Assembly (NCBI RefSeq): GCF_036231355.1
Contig: NZ_CP109498.1
Coordinates: 1 to 58,888 of the forward strand
From: Streptomyces sp. NBC_01431
Lineage (GTDB): Bacteria > Actinomycetota > Actinomycetes > Streptomycetales > Streptomycetaceae
Length of the DNA: 58,888 nucleotides
Direction: 5' to 3'
Made by a program: the position numbers and the translations under genes. The notes beneath the pieces are model-generated. The model saw only the letters and a program-made list of their open reading frames with translations. It had not been told where the DNA came from and searched no databases. Each line of letters begins with the position of its first letter. Within the stretch, counting starts at the first letter, position 1. Shown piece by piece: positions 16,800 through 24,449 of the stretch.

Positions 16800-16959
16800 C
16801 GTACAGAAAAGGGGCCCAAGAGGTTCTTGAACACGCCGAGTTGATGAACACTCTTCTTGGACACGTAGAGCTGATTCTCCGCCCGCTGTTGCCCGCGAAC
16901 AGCGTGCTGTCCAACAACCGGTCGGTTGATGAACGAGCCTCGCCCTAGGGCCCTTGGTC

Positions 16960-17991
16960 CTACTGCAGAGGTCGACGCCATTCGTTGATGGTGTGGCGGC
17001 GTTTGAGCACTGGTAGGACGACCTGACCGGCGTCTCTGTCGAAGGCGTCTAGCTGAAGCACGATTCGGTGACAGACGAGGTCGGTGCCGTTGTACTTCTT
17101 CCACTTACCGTCGTCGTGCCGTTTGGGGGGACGGTGCACGTCGAGGAGTTGGAAGGCTTCGAGCGGCTGGTGCGTCTCGTATGCGTCACGGCCAAGGCCG
17201 TAGAAGCCGTGCCGAGTGTTGCTCAGGACGTAGCCGTAGGTCAGGGTCCCCCCGCCCTCGACGGCAAGGTGCGTGGCGTCGAACTTCATGATGTCGAACC
17301 ACATGAGGAGGGCGGCGATCTCGCTCGTGGTGAGGACGTGTACCCATCCGTTCGTGAAGAATCCGACGGGAATCTCTAGGTACTGCTCGGTGTCGTTGGG
17401 GACCGTGTACGGGATGTTCGTGGCCCCGGCGTTGTTGCTCTTGCCGTTCTCGCAGAGCAGCAGGACGCCCCGGCGGACCTCGCCGGCGATGCCGCTAGCC
17501 GACGTGAGGAGGCCCATGCGCTCCAGCGTCTTCATGGCCTCAGCGATCTGCCTGATCTTGTTCGTCCGGACCGAGGACGCCTGAACACCTGGGCCTGTGT
17601 ACTTGGCGACCGTCGCGGCCAGCCCCAGCCAGGAGTCTGTCTCCTCGGAGTTCGGCTCGATCGGGTACGGCTTCGGCCACTCTCTTCCAGTGGCGGCCTC
17701 GCACTGTGCGGCGAACAGCATCAGCAGGAACAACTTCAGCGTCAGGCCCTTGGGCGAGATCATCTGTGCGCTGAGAGGTCGCTTGGACTTCGGCAGAGGC
17801 TTCCGCTCGTCCTCGACCAGCCCGCCGAACACCTCCAGCCGGACGAAGGACCGTCGAACCCTTACCACCTGTGGCATACGGCCACGTTCGTGGATCTCGC
17901 GCGCCTTCTTGGCCGCGTTGGCGAGCTCACCCTTGGCCTGCATCAGCTCCAGTTGGTCCTTCCGGACCTCGACCTTGCCGTCCTGCGCCAC
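16960..17991 (-). CDS. 343-aa hypothetical protein, possible replication or regulatory protein
   Basis: No family recognised. Basic N-terminus (residues 1-60: VRKDQLELMQAKGELANAAK), then a helical core with LKLFLLMLFAAQCEAATGR and a winged-helix-like segment (NKIRQIAEAMKTLERMGLLT). The C-terminal part contains TTSEIAALLMWFDIMKFDAT and TRHGFYGLGRDAYETHQPLE. The wHTH-like segment plus the AT-rich inverted repeat at 18029-18122 immediately upstream would fit a plasmid initiator, but no catalytic motif is visible, so this is inference. It is less GC-biased than its neighbours, suggesting recent acquisition. Confidence 0.6.
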   Translation of the reverse strand: MAQDGKVEVRKDQLELMQAKGELANAAKKAREIHERGRMPQVVRVRRSFVRLEVFGGLVEDERKPLPKSKRPLSAQMISPKGLTLKLFLLMLFAAQCEAATGREWPKPYPIEPNSEETDSWLGLAATVAKYTGPGVQASSVRTNKIRQIAEAMKTLERMGLLTSASGIAGEVRRGVLLLCENGKSNNAGATNIPYTVPNDTEQYLEIPVGFFTNGWVHVLTTSEIAALLMWFDIMKFDATHLAVEGGGTLTYGYVLSNTRHGFYGLGRDAYETHQPLEAFQLLDVHRPPKRHDDGKWKKYNGTDLVCHRIVLQLDAFDRDAGQVVLPVLKRRHTINEWRRPLQ

Positions 17992-18028
17992 AGCCCTACC
18001 CCAAGAAGATTTCGACTGTTTATCCCCT

Positions 18029-18122
18029 ACGGATTGATCCGCATGTGACGGTATCCATGTCTATTCCATCTATCTGTCATTTGAATATTGAAGGTGTCGA
18101 CATGAGGATCAATCCGTTCGAC
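18029..18122. promoter_or_regulatory. AT-rich segment flanked by an 11-bp inverted repeat
   Basis: CGGATTGATCC near 18029 and its exact complement GGATCAATCCG near 18112 bracket about 70 bp rich in T/A (TCTATTCCATCTATCTGTCATTTGAATATTGA split over the interval). It lies just upstream of the 343-aa gene. Candidate operator or origin element. Confidence 0.5.
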
Positions 18123-18292
18123 AGCATACCTGAGGCGCTGTCAGGCCGGGCTCAAACTTGAGGTCATTGGGGGAAACCACCCCCGTGCACGGGCCGGAAT
18201 CCCTTCCCGTGGATGTTCCTCAGGACCAGGGCAGCAAGCCGGCAAGCAGAACTGCCCTGGTACCTGTGCACCACAAGAAAGAGGTAACCCTC

Positions 18293-18517
18293 TTGGCAAA
18301 CGACGGTACCGCAGGACGCCCAGCCCAGCACCAGCCCGCCATCTCCGTCCGCAGGCGGCACGCTGAGGGCCGCCTGGCGTGGTGCCAGTTCGCCTTCTCC
18401 GTCATCTGCGTCATCGGAGGAGTCGCGCTGTGCCTCACCGGCAACCCCGGCGCAGGTATCCCCCTCATCGGGGTCGGGGCCTGGAGTCAGGTCAGGGTCG
18501 TGATCAACCTGCGATGA
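18293..18517 (+). CDS. Small membrane protein
   Basis: 74 aa from TTG 18293, chosen because AAGAAAGAGG precedes it (upstream in-frame starts exist). Basic N-terminal segment VRRRHAEGRLAWCQF, then two hydrophobic stretches, SVICVIGGVALCLTG and AGIPLIGVGAWSQVRVVINL. Function unknown. Followed at once by a 17-bp hairpin. Confidence 0.6.
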   Translation: MANDGTAGRPAQHQPAISVRRRHAEGRLAWCQFAFSVICVIGGVALCLTGNPGAGIPLIGVGAWSQVRVVINLR

Positions 18518-18525
18518 GTCGGGTG

Positions 18526-18570
18526 GCCCAACTCATCGAGCGAAGCCCCGCTCCGCTCGATGAGTTGGGC
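18526..18570 (+). terminator. 17-bp perfect hairpin
   Basis: Stem 18526-18542 with 18554-18570 and an 11-base loop, 8 bases after the stop at 18517. It has no U-run, so it could be a terminator or a recombination-related palindrome. Confidence 0.6.
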
Positions 18571-18746
18571 CCTCGCCCGGGCGTCCTTCGCCGCACCGAA
18601 GTCCGAGGGCATCTGGGACGAGGTGCGCACCGACGGGCGTCGACCGGCGGCCGGGCCGAGAGCGGCAGGTGTATTTCGCCGCCCCACGGGTGTCAGTACG
18701 CCGCCGAACAGCCGTCTCAGCCGCCGGGCGGACGCGGAGCTCGCGC

Positions 18747-19121
18747 ATGGTGAAGGGGTGGCAGACAAACCGAGGTGGTATCACCAGGGGCGGGCATCGG
18801 GCATCGGGCGGATGGCACGCCCCGCGCCTTGTGCGGGTGTGGATCGTCGCTCCGCTCGCCGTCCTCGGCGCCGTCGGCGCGGGCTATCTGACCTACCGCT
18901 TCGTTGTTGACCCGCTCGTCGCCAACACCGCGGACGCCATCAAGCTCACCCTCGCCATCCTCACCCTGATCGGCGCCGTGCTGGCCGGTGTGTACGCCTA
19001 CCGCAAGCAGCGCATCGCCGAGAGCGACACCCACCGCGCCGACGCCAAGGGCGGTCGCCTCGCACTCGCCGAGTCGACCAACACGCCAGAACTGCCCCGA
19101 CCCTCCAGGTCAGAAGACTGA
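18747..19121 (+). CDS. Chimeric membrane protein: truncated host gene fused to resolvase tail
   Basis: About 124 aa from ATG 18747. Residues about 35-90 carry two membrane helices (VWIVAPLAVLGAVGAGYLTY; AIKLTLAILTLIGAVLAGVY) and AYRKQRIAESDTHRADA, the usual N-terminal part of larger actinobacterial membrane proteins that continue with repeats. At 19047 the reading frame passes directly into the 119-bp repeat, so the C-terminus (GGRLALAESTNTPELP) is the resolvase tail. Probably a truncated, non-native gene that may still be translated. Confidence 0.5.
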   Translation: MVKGWQTNRGGITRGGHRASGGWHAPRLVRVWIVAPLAVLGAVGAGYLTYRFVVDPLVANTADAIKLTLAILTLIGAVLAGVYAYRKQRIAESDTHRADAKGGRLALAESTNTPELPRPSRSED

Positions 19122-19165
19122 CCACCGCCGTTTGCGGCTGGTGACACGGTTCTTACCGGCACCCC
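19047..19165 (+). repeat. 119-bp direct repeat, copy B
   Basis: Matches 12040-12158 with three substitutions seen by eye. It carries the same resolvase tail codons, stop and hairpin (about 19120-19143), without the resolvase body upstream. A shorter inverted relative of the hairpin lies near 41058-41085. Confidence 0.85.
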
Positions 19166-19329
19166 GAGTACGAGAACCGTGTCGATGCACTCCCGACTGC
19201 CAGCCTGCGTTGAGCGGACCGAGCACCACACCCGCCAAGATCAAGTACTGGCGGCTTTTGGGCTCACCTCGGCGCTACCGGGAAGGCACCCGAAAACACG
19301 AGCCATCAACCACTCCTTGCCTCTATATG

Positions 19330-19347
19330 CAACTTGAGACAATCGCC
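19330..19347 (+). repeat. 18-bp inverted repeat, left arm
   Basis: CAACTTGAGACAATCGCC. Its exact reverse complement is at 19441-19458. The pair brackets the 5' region of the recombinase/endonuclease fusion, a likely operator or arm-type binding site. Confidence 0.75.
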
Positions 19348-19440
19348 CTGCACCCCATTCTCGGTGGGGTGGTTGAGGAGGTATGGCACGGTGCGGGTTC
19401 GGGTGGGGCTCGCGCGAGTTGCTCTTAGGGTGTGGGGGCT

Positions 19441-19458
19441 GGCGATTGTCTCAAGTTG
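19441..19458 (+). repeat. 18-bp inverted repeat, right arm
   Basis: GGCGATTGTCTCAAGTTG, the exact complement of 19330-19347, 93 bp apart. It ends 17 bases before the chosen GTG start at 19476. Confidence 0.75.
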
Positions 19459-19475
19459 TCTGTTTGAGGTGCTGC

Positions 19476-20852
19476 GTGGACCCGTACGAAGTGATGGAAC
19501 AGTGGCTCGCGGCTGGATTGGGAAAGCAGGGCCGTGCGCTGCAGGGCACCAGCCCCGTGCGCTACCGCACCGACGTGGAGAGCTGGCTCCGCTTCATCGA
19601 GAGCGCCACCGGCATCGGCGCCTTCAACGCCGTCGAAGCCCACGTCGAAACCTGGCTCTCCGCCCGCCACCACCCCACCCGCGCAGCCGGCACCCCCCGA
19701 CCCAACCGCTCGCCCCACAACCGCGACCGACGCCTCAGCGCGCTCTCCGCGTTCTACAACTACGCCGTCAACGCCGGGCACATCGACACCGTCCCGCTCA
19801 ACCTCGCAATGCTGCGCACCACCGAACTGCCCCGCACCACACCCCTCACCCCGAGGGAAGCCCTGTACGTGTGGATCGCCGCCGACGACCTGCTCCCCGG
19901 CGAGCAACATCACGGCGCCGGCGGCGCCACTCCACACCGCGACCGGCTCATGGCCTACCTCATGCTCGACGGCCTCCGGCCCCGCCAGATCACCGCCCTC
20001 GACCTCGAAGACCTCAACCCCACCACCCACACCGCCAAGATCCTCGTCGCCAAGGGCGACGGCACCCGACAACGGACCCTCTCGCTGGAAGTGTGGGGCG
20101 CCCTCGACGGCTACCTCCCTCACCGCAAGCCCGGGCGCGACAACGGCCACGAGCCGCTGCTCACCTCCCGCGCCGGTAAGCGACTCGACTCCAACCAGAC
20201 CCCCACCACCGTGCTGAAACGGGTCCTCGGCCACGTGCCGGCCGACTTCCCCCTGCCCGACCGCGTCACGCCCGACCACATCGCGCTCTCCCCCAGCCCG
20301 TTCACCGGGCAGACCCGGCGCAAGGGCACCCAGCCCGGCGAAGCGCTCGCCTACCGCACCACCACCGGCACCTGGACCACGACCCCCGCCGACCACGAAC
20401 TCCCCCTCCAACTCCGCATCCAGCACCATCTGCGCGGCATCGGCACTCTGCCCCCGTGCGCCGACCACCCCGTTGACCAGGCCGCTCCGGCTGGCGACTG
20501 CGCATACTGCGACACCCACGCCGCGGCGTGGGACGCGTTCGCCGCGATGCTCGACGACACCGCACCCGCCTGCTGGGACTGGGAGGTGCCCCCGTACGCC
20601 CCGTACCAGGACCCCATCGAGCGGTTCCTCAACTTCCACGCCGGACAGTGCGCCATGTGCGGCAACCAACCCGCCCAGCAACCCCACACCGAGGACTTCG
20701 ACGCCGACACCCAGCACGTCCGCGGACTACTCTGCCCCACCTGCACCACCGAACAAGACGACAGTCCCCGCTGGGACCGCTACCGCGACCGCGGCCCGGC
20801 CATGATCCTCGGACTGGTGCAGACGTATCCCTGGCTCCGCGGCCGCCGATAA
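19476..20852 (+). CDS. Truncated tyrosine-recombinase fold fused to endonuclease VII-like zinc domain
   Basis: 458 aa from GTG 19476 (GAGGT upstream). Residues 1-110 resemble the SAM-like core-binding domain (GTSPVRYRTDVESWLRFIES). Residues about 125-250 match the first half of a tyrosine recombinase: Arg box LMLDGLRPRQITALDLEDL and beta-hairpin Lys ILVAKGDGTRQRTLSL. The expected H-x-x-R and catalytic Tyr are not visible. The C-terminal about 150 residues contain CAYCDTHAAAW and the endonuclease VII-like CAMCGNQPAQQPHTEDFDAD followed by VRGLLCPTCTTEQ. Endo VII normally has D-H near the first Asp here; this copy is degenerate. It probably binds DNA. Cleavage or joining activity is uncertain. 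Confidence 0.7.
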   Translation: MDPYEVMEQWLAAGLGKQGRALQGTSPVRYRTDVESWLRFIESATGIGAFNAVEAHVETWLSARHHPTRAAGTPRPNRSPHNRDRRLSALSAFYNYAVNAGHIDTVPLNLAMLRTTELPRTTPLTPREALYVWIAADDLLPGEQHHGAGGATPHRDRLMAYLMLDGLRPRQITALDLEDLNPTTHTAKILVAKGDGTRQRTLSLEVWGALDGYLPHRKPGRDNGHEPLLTSRAGKRLDSNQTPTTVLKRVLGHVPADFPLPDRVTPDHIALSPSPFTGQTRRKGTQPGEALAYRTTTGTWTTTPADHELPLQLRIQHHLRGIGTLPPCADHPVDQAAPAGDCAYCDTHAAAWDAFAAMLDDTAPACWDWEVPPYAPYQDPIERFLNFHAGQCAMCGNQPAQQPHTEDFDADTQHVRGLLCPTCTTEQDDSPRWDRYRDRGPAMILGLVQTYPWLRGRR

Positions 20853-20884
20853 GGGGCCTACGCACCACATCGTCGTGCACGATG

Positions 20885-20931
20885 AGCTCGTCGGCGGGGC
20901 CCATCCACGGGATGGGCCCCGCCGACGAGCT
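20885..20931. terminator. 20-bp bidirectional terminator hairpin
   Basis: Perfect 20-bp stem (20885-20904 with 20912-20931), loop of 7, between the convergent fusion gene and the small membrane protein, overlapping the latter's TAG stop. Confidence 0.8.
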
Positions 20932-21142
20932 AGCGACGGCGGACGTTCACGGAGATCTGGATCCCGCCCACGGCGGCGGCTGCGCCGCCAATGGTGCCGA
21001 TAGCAGTGGCCTGGTCGGCGTGCCCGGTCAAGGTGAGTACGGTGATGGCCGGGACGCTGACAGCGGCGACGCCCACGGTGAACCACCTCAGAGCACGTCC
21101 AGGGCGTTGTCCGACCTCTGAGGTACCTTCGATCTGGGTCAA
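20930..21142 (-). CDS. Small membrane protein, hypothetical
   Basis: 70 aa from TTG 21142, preceded by AAGGAGACCC. Two hydrophobic stretches: WFTVGVAAVSVPAITVLTL and ATAIGTIGGAAAAVGGIQIS, and a basic C-terminus VNVRRR. Upstream in-frame starts are weaker. A 16-bp hairpin (21189-21204 with 21227-21242) lies in its leader and may control expression. Confidence 0.55.
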   Translation of the reverse strand: MTQIEGTSEVGQRPGRALRWFTVGVAAVSVPAITVLTLTGHADQATAIGTIGGAAAAVGGIQISVNVRRR

Positions 21143-21188
21143 GGGTCTCCTTCCCGTCTGGCGATGCGAAGAGCCCGTCGACGACCCC

Positions 21189-21242
21189 GGGAGCCCCCGG
21201 ATACAGCCAGCCTCCAAGCAAGGGCCGTATCCAGGGGCTCCC
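21189..21242 (-). promoter_or_regulatory. Leader hairpin upstream of the small membrane protein
   Basis: 16-bp arms with one mismatch (21189-21204/21227-21242), extended by CGACGA/TCGTCG outside. About 45 bases upstream of the TTG start on the minus strand. Possible attenuator or the 3' end of something decayed. Confidence 0.45.
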
Positions 21243-21243
21243 T

Positions 21244-22185
21244 TCGTCGTACAAAGGGCGCTGTGCGGAACGCACTCAGGTTACGGCGCGCCACTGACAC
21301 TCCGAGCGGACTGCCATGGGCCCTGTCGACAACTGCCGTCGAAGCACAACATCCTGACGACATGCCAGCCGGTGCCGAACTCGCGCATGCTGGAGGAAAC
21401 TCCCGCTCAGCCCCTGTCCGGCGTCATCATGCGTCATGCCCACTATGGGTTGGGGCTTCTCCCCGACATGCACCGCGATGAGCGGGTCAAAGATGAGCGG
21501 GTCGAAGGTCGGAGGAGATGTTGGAGCACGTCACGGCCGCCGTCGACGAGTCTTGATGCGCAGCTCCAGCTCGGCATGGACCTGCACCAAGCAGCAGCCG
21601 AGCGGGATGCGCTTGCAGGCGTTCCCCCTCGTCGATGGACTTGCCGTGGCCCCTGTACTTGATCGGCTGCTCGGACGCCGAGCTGACCGGCCTCCTTCAA
21701 GAAGACGTAATCGCCGACGTCGTCGCTCCCCCGACCTTCCCGAAGTAATGGTTCGCCAGGTCCACCTTGACCCATCCGAGGTGCACCCCGGATGCGGCAC
21801 ACCAGGAGCACGCCCGCCACGAGGCCAGGCGGATAGGTCTCGTCATGGGCGGACATGAACTTCCGCAGGATGTTCTTGCCCTTGTCCACGACCTTCTTGG
21901 CCGCCCCGCCGCGGCGACCACTACCGGGAAGCTGTCGAGGAGCTCCTGGCCGCCAAGGCGGAGCACCGTGAACCCCCGGTCTGTCGAGCAAGCGTCGATC
22001 TCGCACACCTTCCCCGGCCCGAGGCTCGCACAGCGCCTTGGCTGCCCGGTACAGGTCCCGCTACCTCGGCTGAGTCCAGTCGGCGGCGCTGGTGGCCCAG
22101 ATGCGGCGGTTGGCAGGAACGCCGAGAGCCACCGCCATTGCTTAATTGGGTTTACGACTGTGCGTTGAGATCCTGAGCGAGGAGT
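21244..22185. other. Decayed region without an intact gene
   Basis: Short protein-like pieces occur in several frames of the minus strand (KVCEIDACSTDRGFTVLRLG; LDSFPVVVAAAG; VKVDLANHYFGKVGG; DYVFLKEAGQL) but no frame is continuous. This looks like a frameshifted pseudogene I cannot name. An 83-bp segment at about 21558-21640 recurs near 23203-23285. Confidence 0.5.
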
Positions 22186-22284
22186 GCGACCCACCCCCCG
22201 CGCGCGGGGAGCACAGGCCGCGACCTGCCTAGATTCGGAACAGCGGCAAGAAGCGCGGACTACCCCCGCGCGTGCGGGGAGCGC
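22186..22284 (+). CRISPR. Degenerate two-repeat remnant resembling a type I-E array
   Basis: Two 29-nt units, 22186-22214 and 22256-22284, share the C-tract/CGCG/CGGGGAGC core typical of actinobacterial type I-E repeats (ACCCCCGCGCGTGCGGGGAG in the second). They differ at several positions, and the spacer is 41 nt, not about 32. No cas genes are recognisable nearby. A remnant at best. Confidence 0.3.
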
Positions 22285-22478
22285 GCTACAGTGCTTGAGG
22301 TGGCGACCCTAATAAGTTGACGCATGCCTGTGCATTGAATGGGCGGCGTCTGGTGCATAGTTTGCTGCCAGCGAAAGAGCGGGATCACGCCCGGCAAGGC
22401 GTGACCCCGCAAGGACGGGTTCGTGAGACCCGGCCAACTGGCCGCGTACGCGGTCAGCGAAGGGTGACCAGGGACCGG

Positions 22479-22607
22479 CTATAGGCCATGGCGCCTCCTC
22501 CAGTCGCTGAACCAGTCGGCAACAGCTCGACCCGCCAGCGCTGACAGGAAGGTGATCAAGACCTTTGCTGGTCCCTTCCCCTTGTCGCGAGACTCCCCGT
22601 CGTTCAT
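22479..22607 (-). CDS. 42-aa small protein
   Basis: ATG 22607 follows a near-ideal TTGGAGGCACAC site. The peptide starts MNDGESRDKGKGPAKVLITF, continues LSALAGRAVADWFSDWRRRH and ends at TAG. Charged N-terminus, short hydrophobic centre, Trp/Arg-rich amphipathic C-terminus. No homologue recognised. The only convincing gene in this decayed stretch. Confidence 0.5.
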   Translation of the reverse strand: MNDGESRDKGKGPAKVLITFLSALAGRAVADWFSDWRRRHGL

Positions 22608-23659
22608 GTGTGCCTCCAATGCACCAATGGGAGTGGCATAACCACGAACTCATGTGTTGGTGCTTGGAGTTGCACGCGTCGGACGGACCGACATCGCAGA
22701 GACGACGATATGCCGTGCCACGGAGCCGGAGAACCGTCTTCCCGATAAGTCTGAAATCCCATTCCTTCCCCCGTATGCAGCCATAAGGGCCGTTAGATTG
22801 CTCGCCCAGCGCGCCACAACGCGCTTACAGCGCGCAATGGAGAGGCGAGGCCAGCCTCCAACCCGGAAATCTTCACAAGCGGATGAAACGCTTCCCCTTC
22901 TCGCAAATGTGCGTTCAGAAGGAGGGCGCGTGGTGGTCCGCTTGTGGCGCGCATGGGTCAGCGGAAGTCCTGCGCACCCGTCGCCGAGACAGGTGTATGT
23001 CCCCTCCTCCTTGGCCTCATCTGGGTCCGGCGGAACGAACAGGGGCGGCATCTACCGGGCGGCGAGCTCGTGCGGCAGGTGCGGGCCCCGCAGGAAGGCC
23101 CGCATCGCGCCCTCCCACAGACCGCTGGCTGCGAATTCCTCCGCATTGCCGTTCTCCGAGCGGACTGGCTGAGGGATGTGGCGGTCGGCGGTGAAGCCCA
23201 GCATGCGCAGCTCCAGCTCGGCATGGACCTGCACCGAGCAGCAGCCGAGCGGGATGCGCGTGCAGGCGTTCCCCCTCGTCGAAGGCCCGTGCCGACGCCG
23301 CGCCCCACGACGAATCCCGCTACAACAACCAGGCGTGCCGCTGCGCCACATGCCGCACCCATGCCAGCGCCCAGCGAACTGCCCGCAACCACAAGGCAGA
23401 TCGCACGGCCCAGCCCCTCCCCTCTTCGCTGCGGGTCGCGTCGTGATGGCGAAGCCGGATCCTCTGCAAGATCGATTTAGTTACCTCCGCTTCCAATAGG
23501 AAACGGAGGTAACCCCCCGCACGCCCGTCCGATGACCTGGAGATCTCATGACAAGCCCACTCGTACGACACGGAGGGAGAGGCGCGGGACAGATGGTGCC
23601 TGAAACAGATAGGCTGCGCCTGGCGCCAGACGACCACTCAGAAGCCGTGCTGTGGACGG
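22608..23659. other. Decayed or non-coding stretch
   Basis: No convincing CDS. The minus-strand piece at 23052-23285 ends GLWEGAMRAFLRGPHLPHEL and shares its 5' 83 bp with 21558-21640, suggesting duplicated remnants of one gene. A 15-bp hairpin with one mismatch sits at 23480-23513. Confidence 0.45.
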
Positions 23660-24211
23660 ATGGTGGCCACCAAGACAAAAAAGGAAAGCCCCCGCCGTAA
23701 GTTTCTGGTGTTTGCCGACATCAGAAGGCGGGGGCGGACCGGCACCCTACCCAACAGGTCAATGGAAGGCGCCAGTCACTATGACGCAGGCTACCCGGAC
23801 AACCCGGGTTACAGACAGTGGGACCCCGCACTCCGCCGTGAAGATCACACCGGCGACGCAGACCAGGGGCCCTGTCACCGCGACCACCACGACTCGATGA
23901 CCGCGGCCGGCGGAGCTTCCGCCGTGTCCGACGACACCATGTCGTGCCCCATCCCTTCCGTATCCGGCCTCGCGTGCATCAAGCACATCCCCGAAGGCTG
24001 GGCAGCAGAGGAAGGCCGCCTTGGTGGCCACTGGTGGGAATCCCCCGCCACGACAGACCTGTTCGAGCGCGGCGCGCACGTCGACGCCATAGCCCTCGTA
24101 TCGGGTCGGCCAGCCAGCGTCCACATGCCCGCGGACTGCCCACCGCAGTGCGCACACTACGAGCCGACTCCGGGCATGCCCGGGTCAGTTGAACGAGGTC
24201 ATTTGACGTAG
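23660..24211 (+). CDS. Hypothetical protein, uncertain
   Basis: 183 aa from GTG 23660. The basic N-terminus MVATKTKKESPRRKFLVFAD and a compact C-terminal part (CIKHIPEGWAAEEGRLGGHW; VDAIALVSGRPASVHMPADC) look more protein-like than the surrounding frames. The ribosome site is poor, and the 5' region overlaps an inverted repeat (GCCCCCGCC/GGCGGGGGC) that could be a minus-strand terminator, so it may be spurious or truncated. Confidence 0.35.
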   Translation: MVATKTKKESPRRKFLVFADIRRRGRTGTLPNRSMEGASHYDAGYPDNPGYRQWDPALRREDHTGDADQGPCHRDHHDSMTAAGGASAVSDDTMSCPIPSVSGLACIKHIPEGWAAEEGRLGGHWWESPATTDLFERGAHVDAIALVSGRPASVHMPADCPPQCAHYEPTPGMPGSVERGHLT

Positions 24212-24449
24212 CTCCTGCTGAGCGGGAGGTCTGCCCTCACGGGGGCACTTCCTCTACCGCTGGCCGCTGGTGTTGGCGCACCATGCGCGGCCCTATCCCA
24301 CGGCTCGGTCTAAGCCACCGAGCTAAGGCCCGAACTTTCAACTCCGGTTTGGCGACCGGCTTCGAGCGTTCGAGCGACCTTCAGGTTCTCCCAGAACCAG
24401 CACCAACCGAAGCGGGGCTTTTTCATGCCCTCACGAGGACAGGTACATA

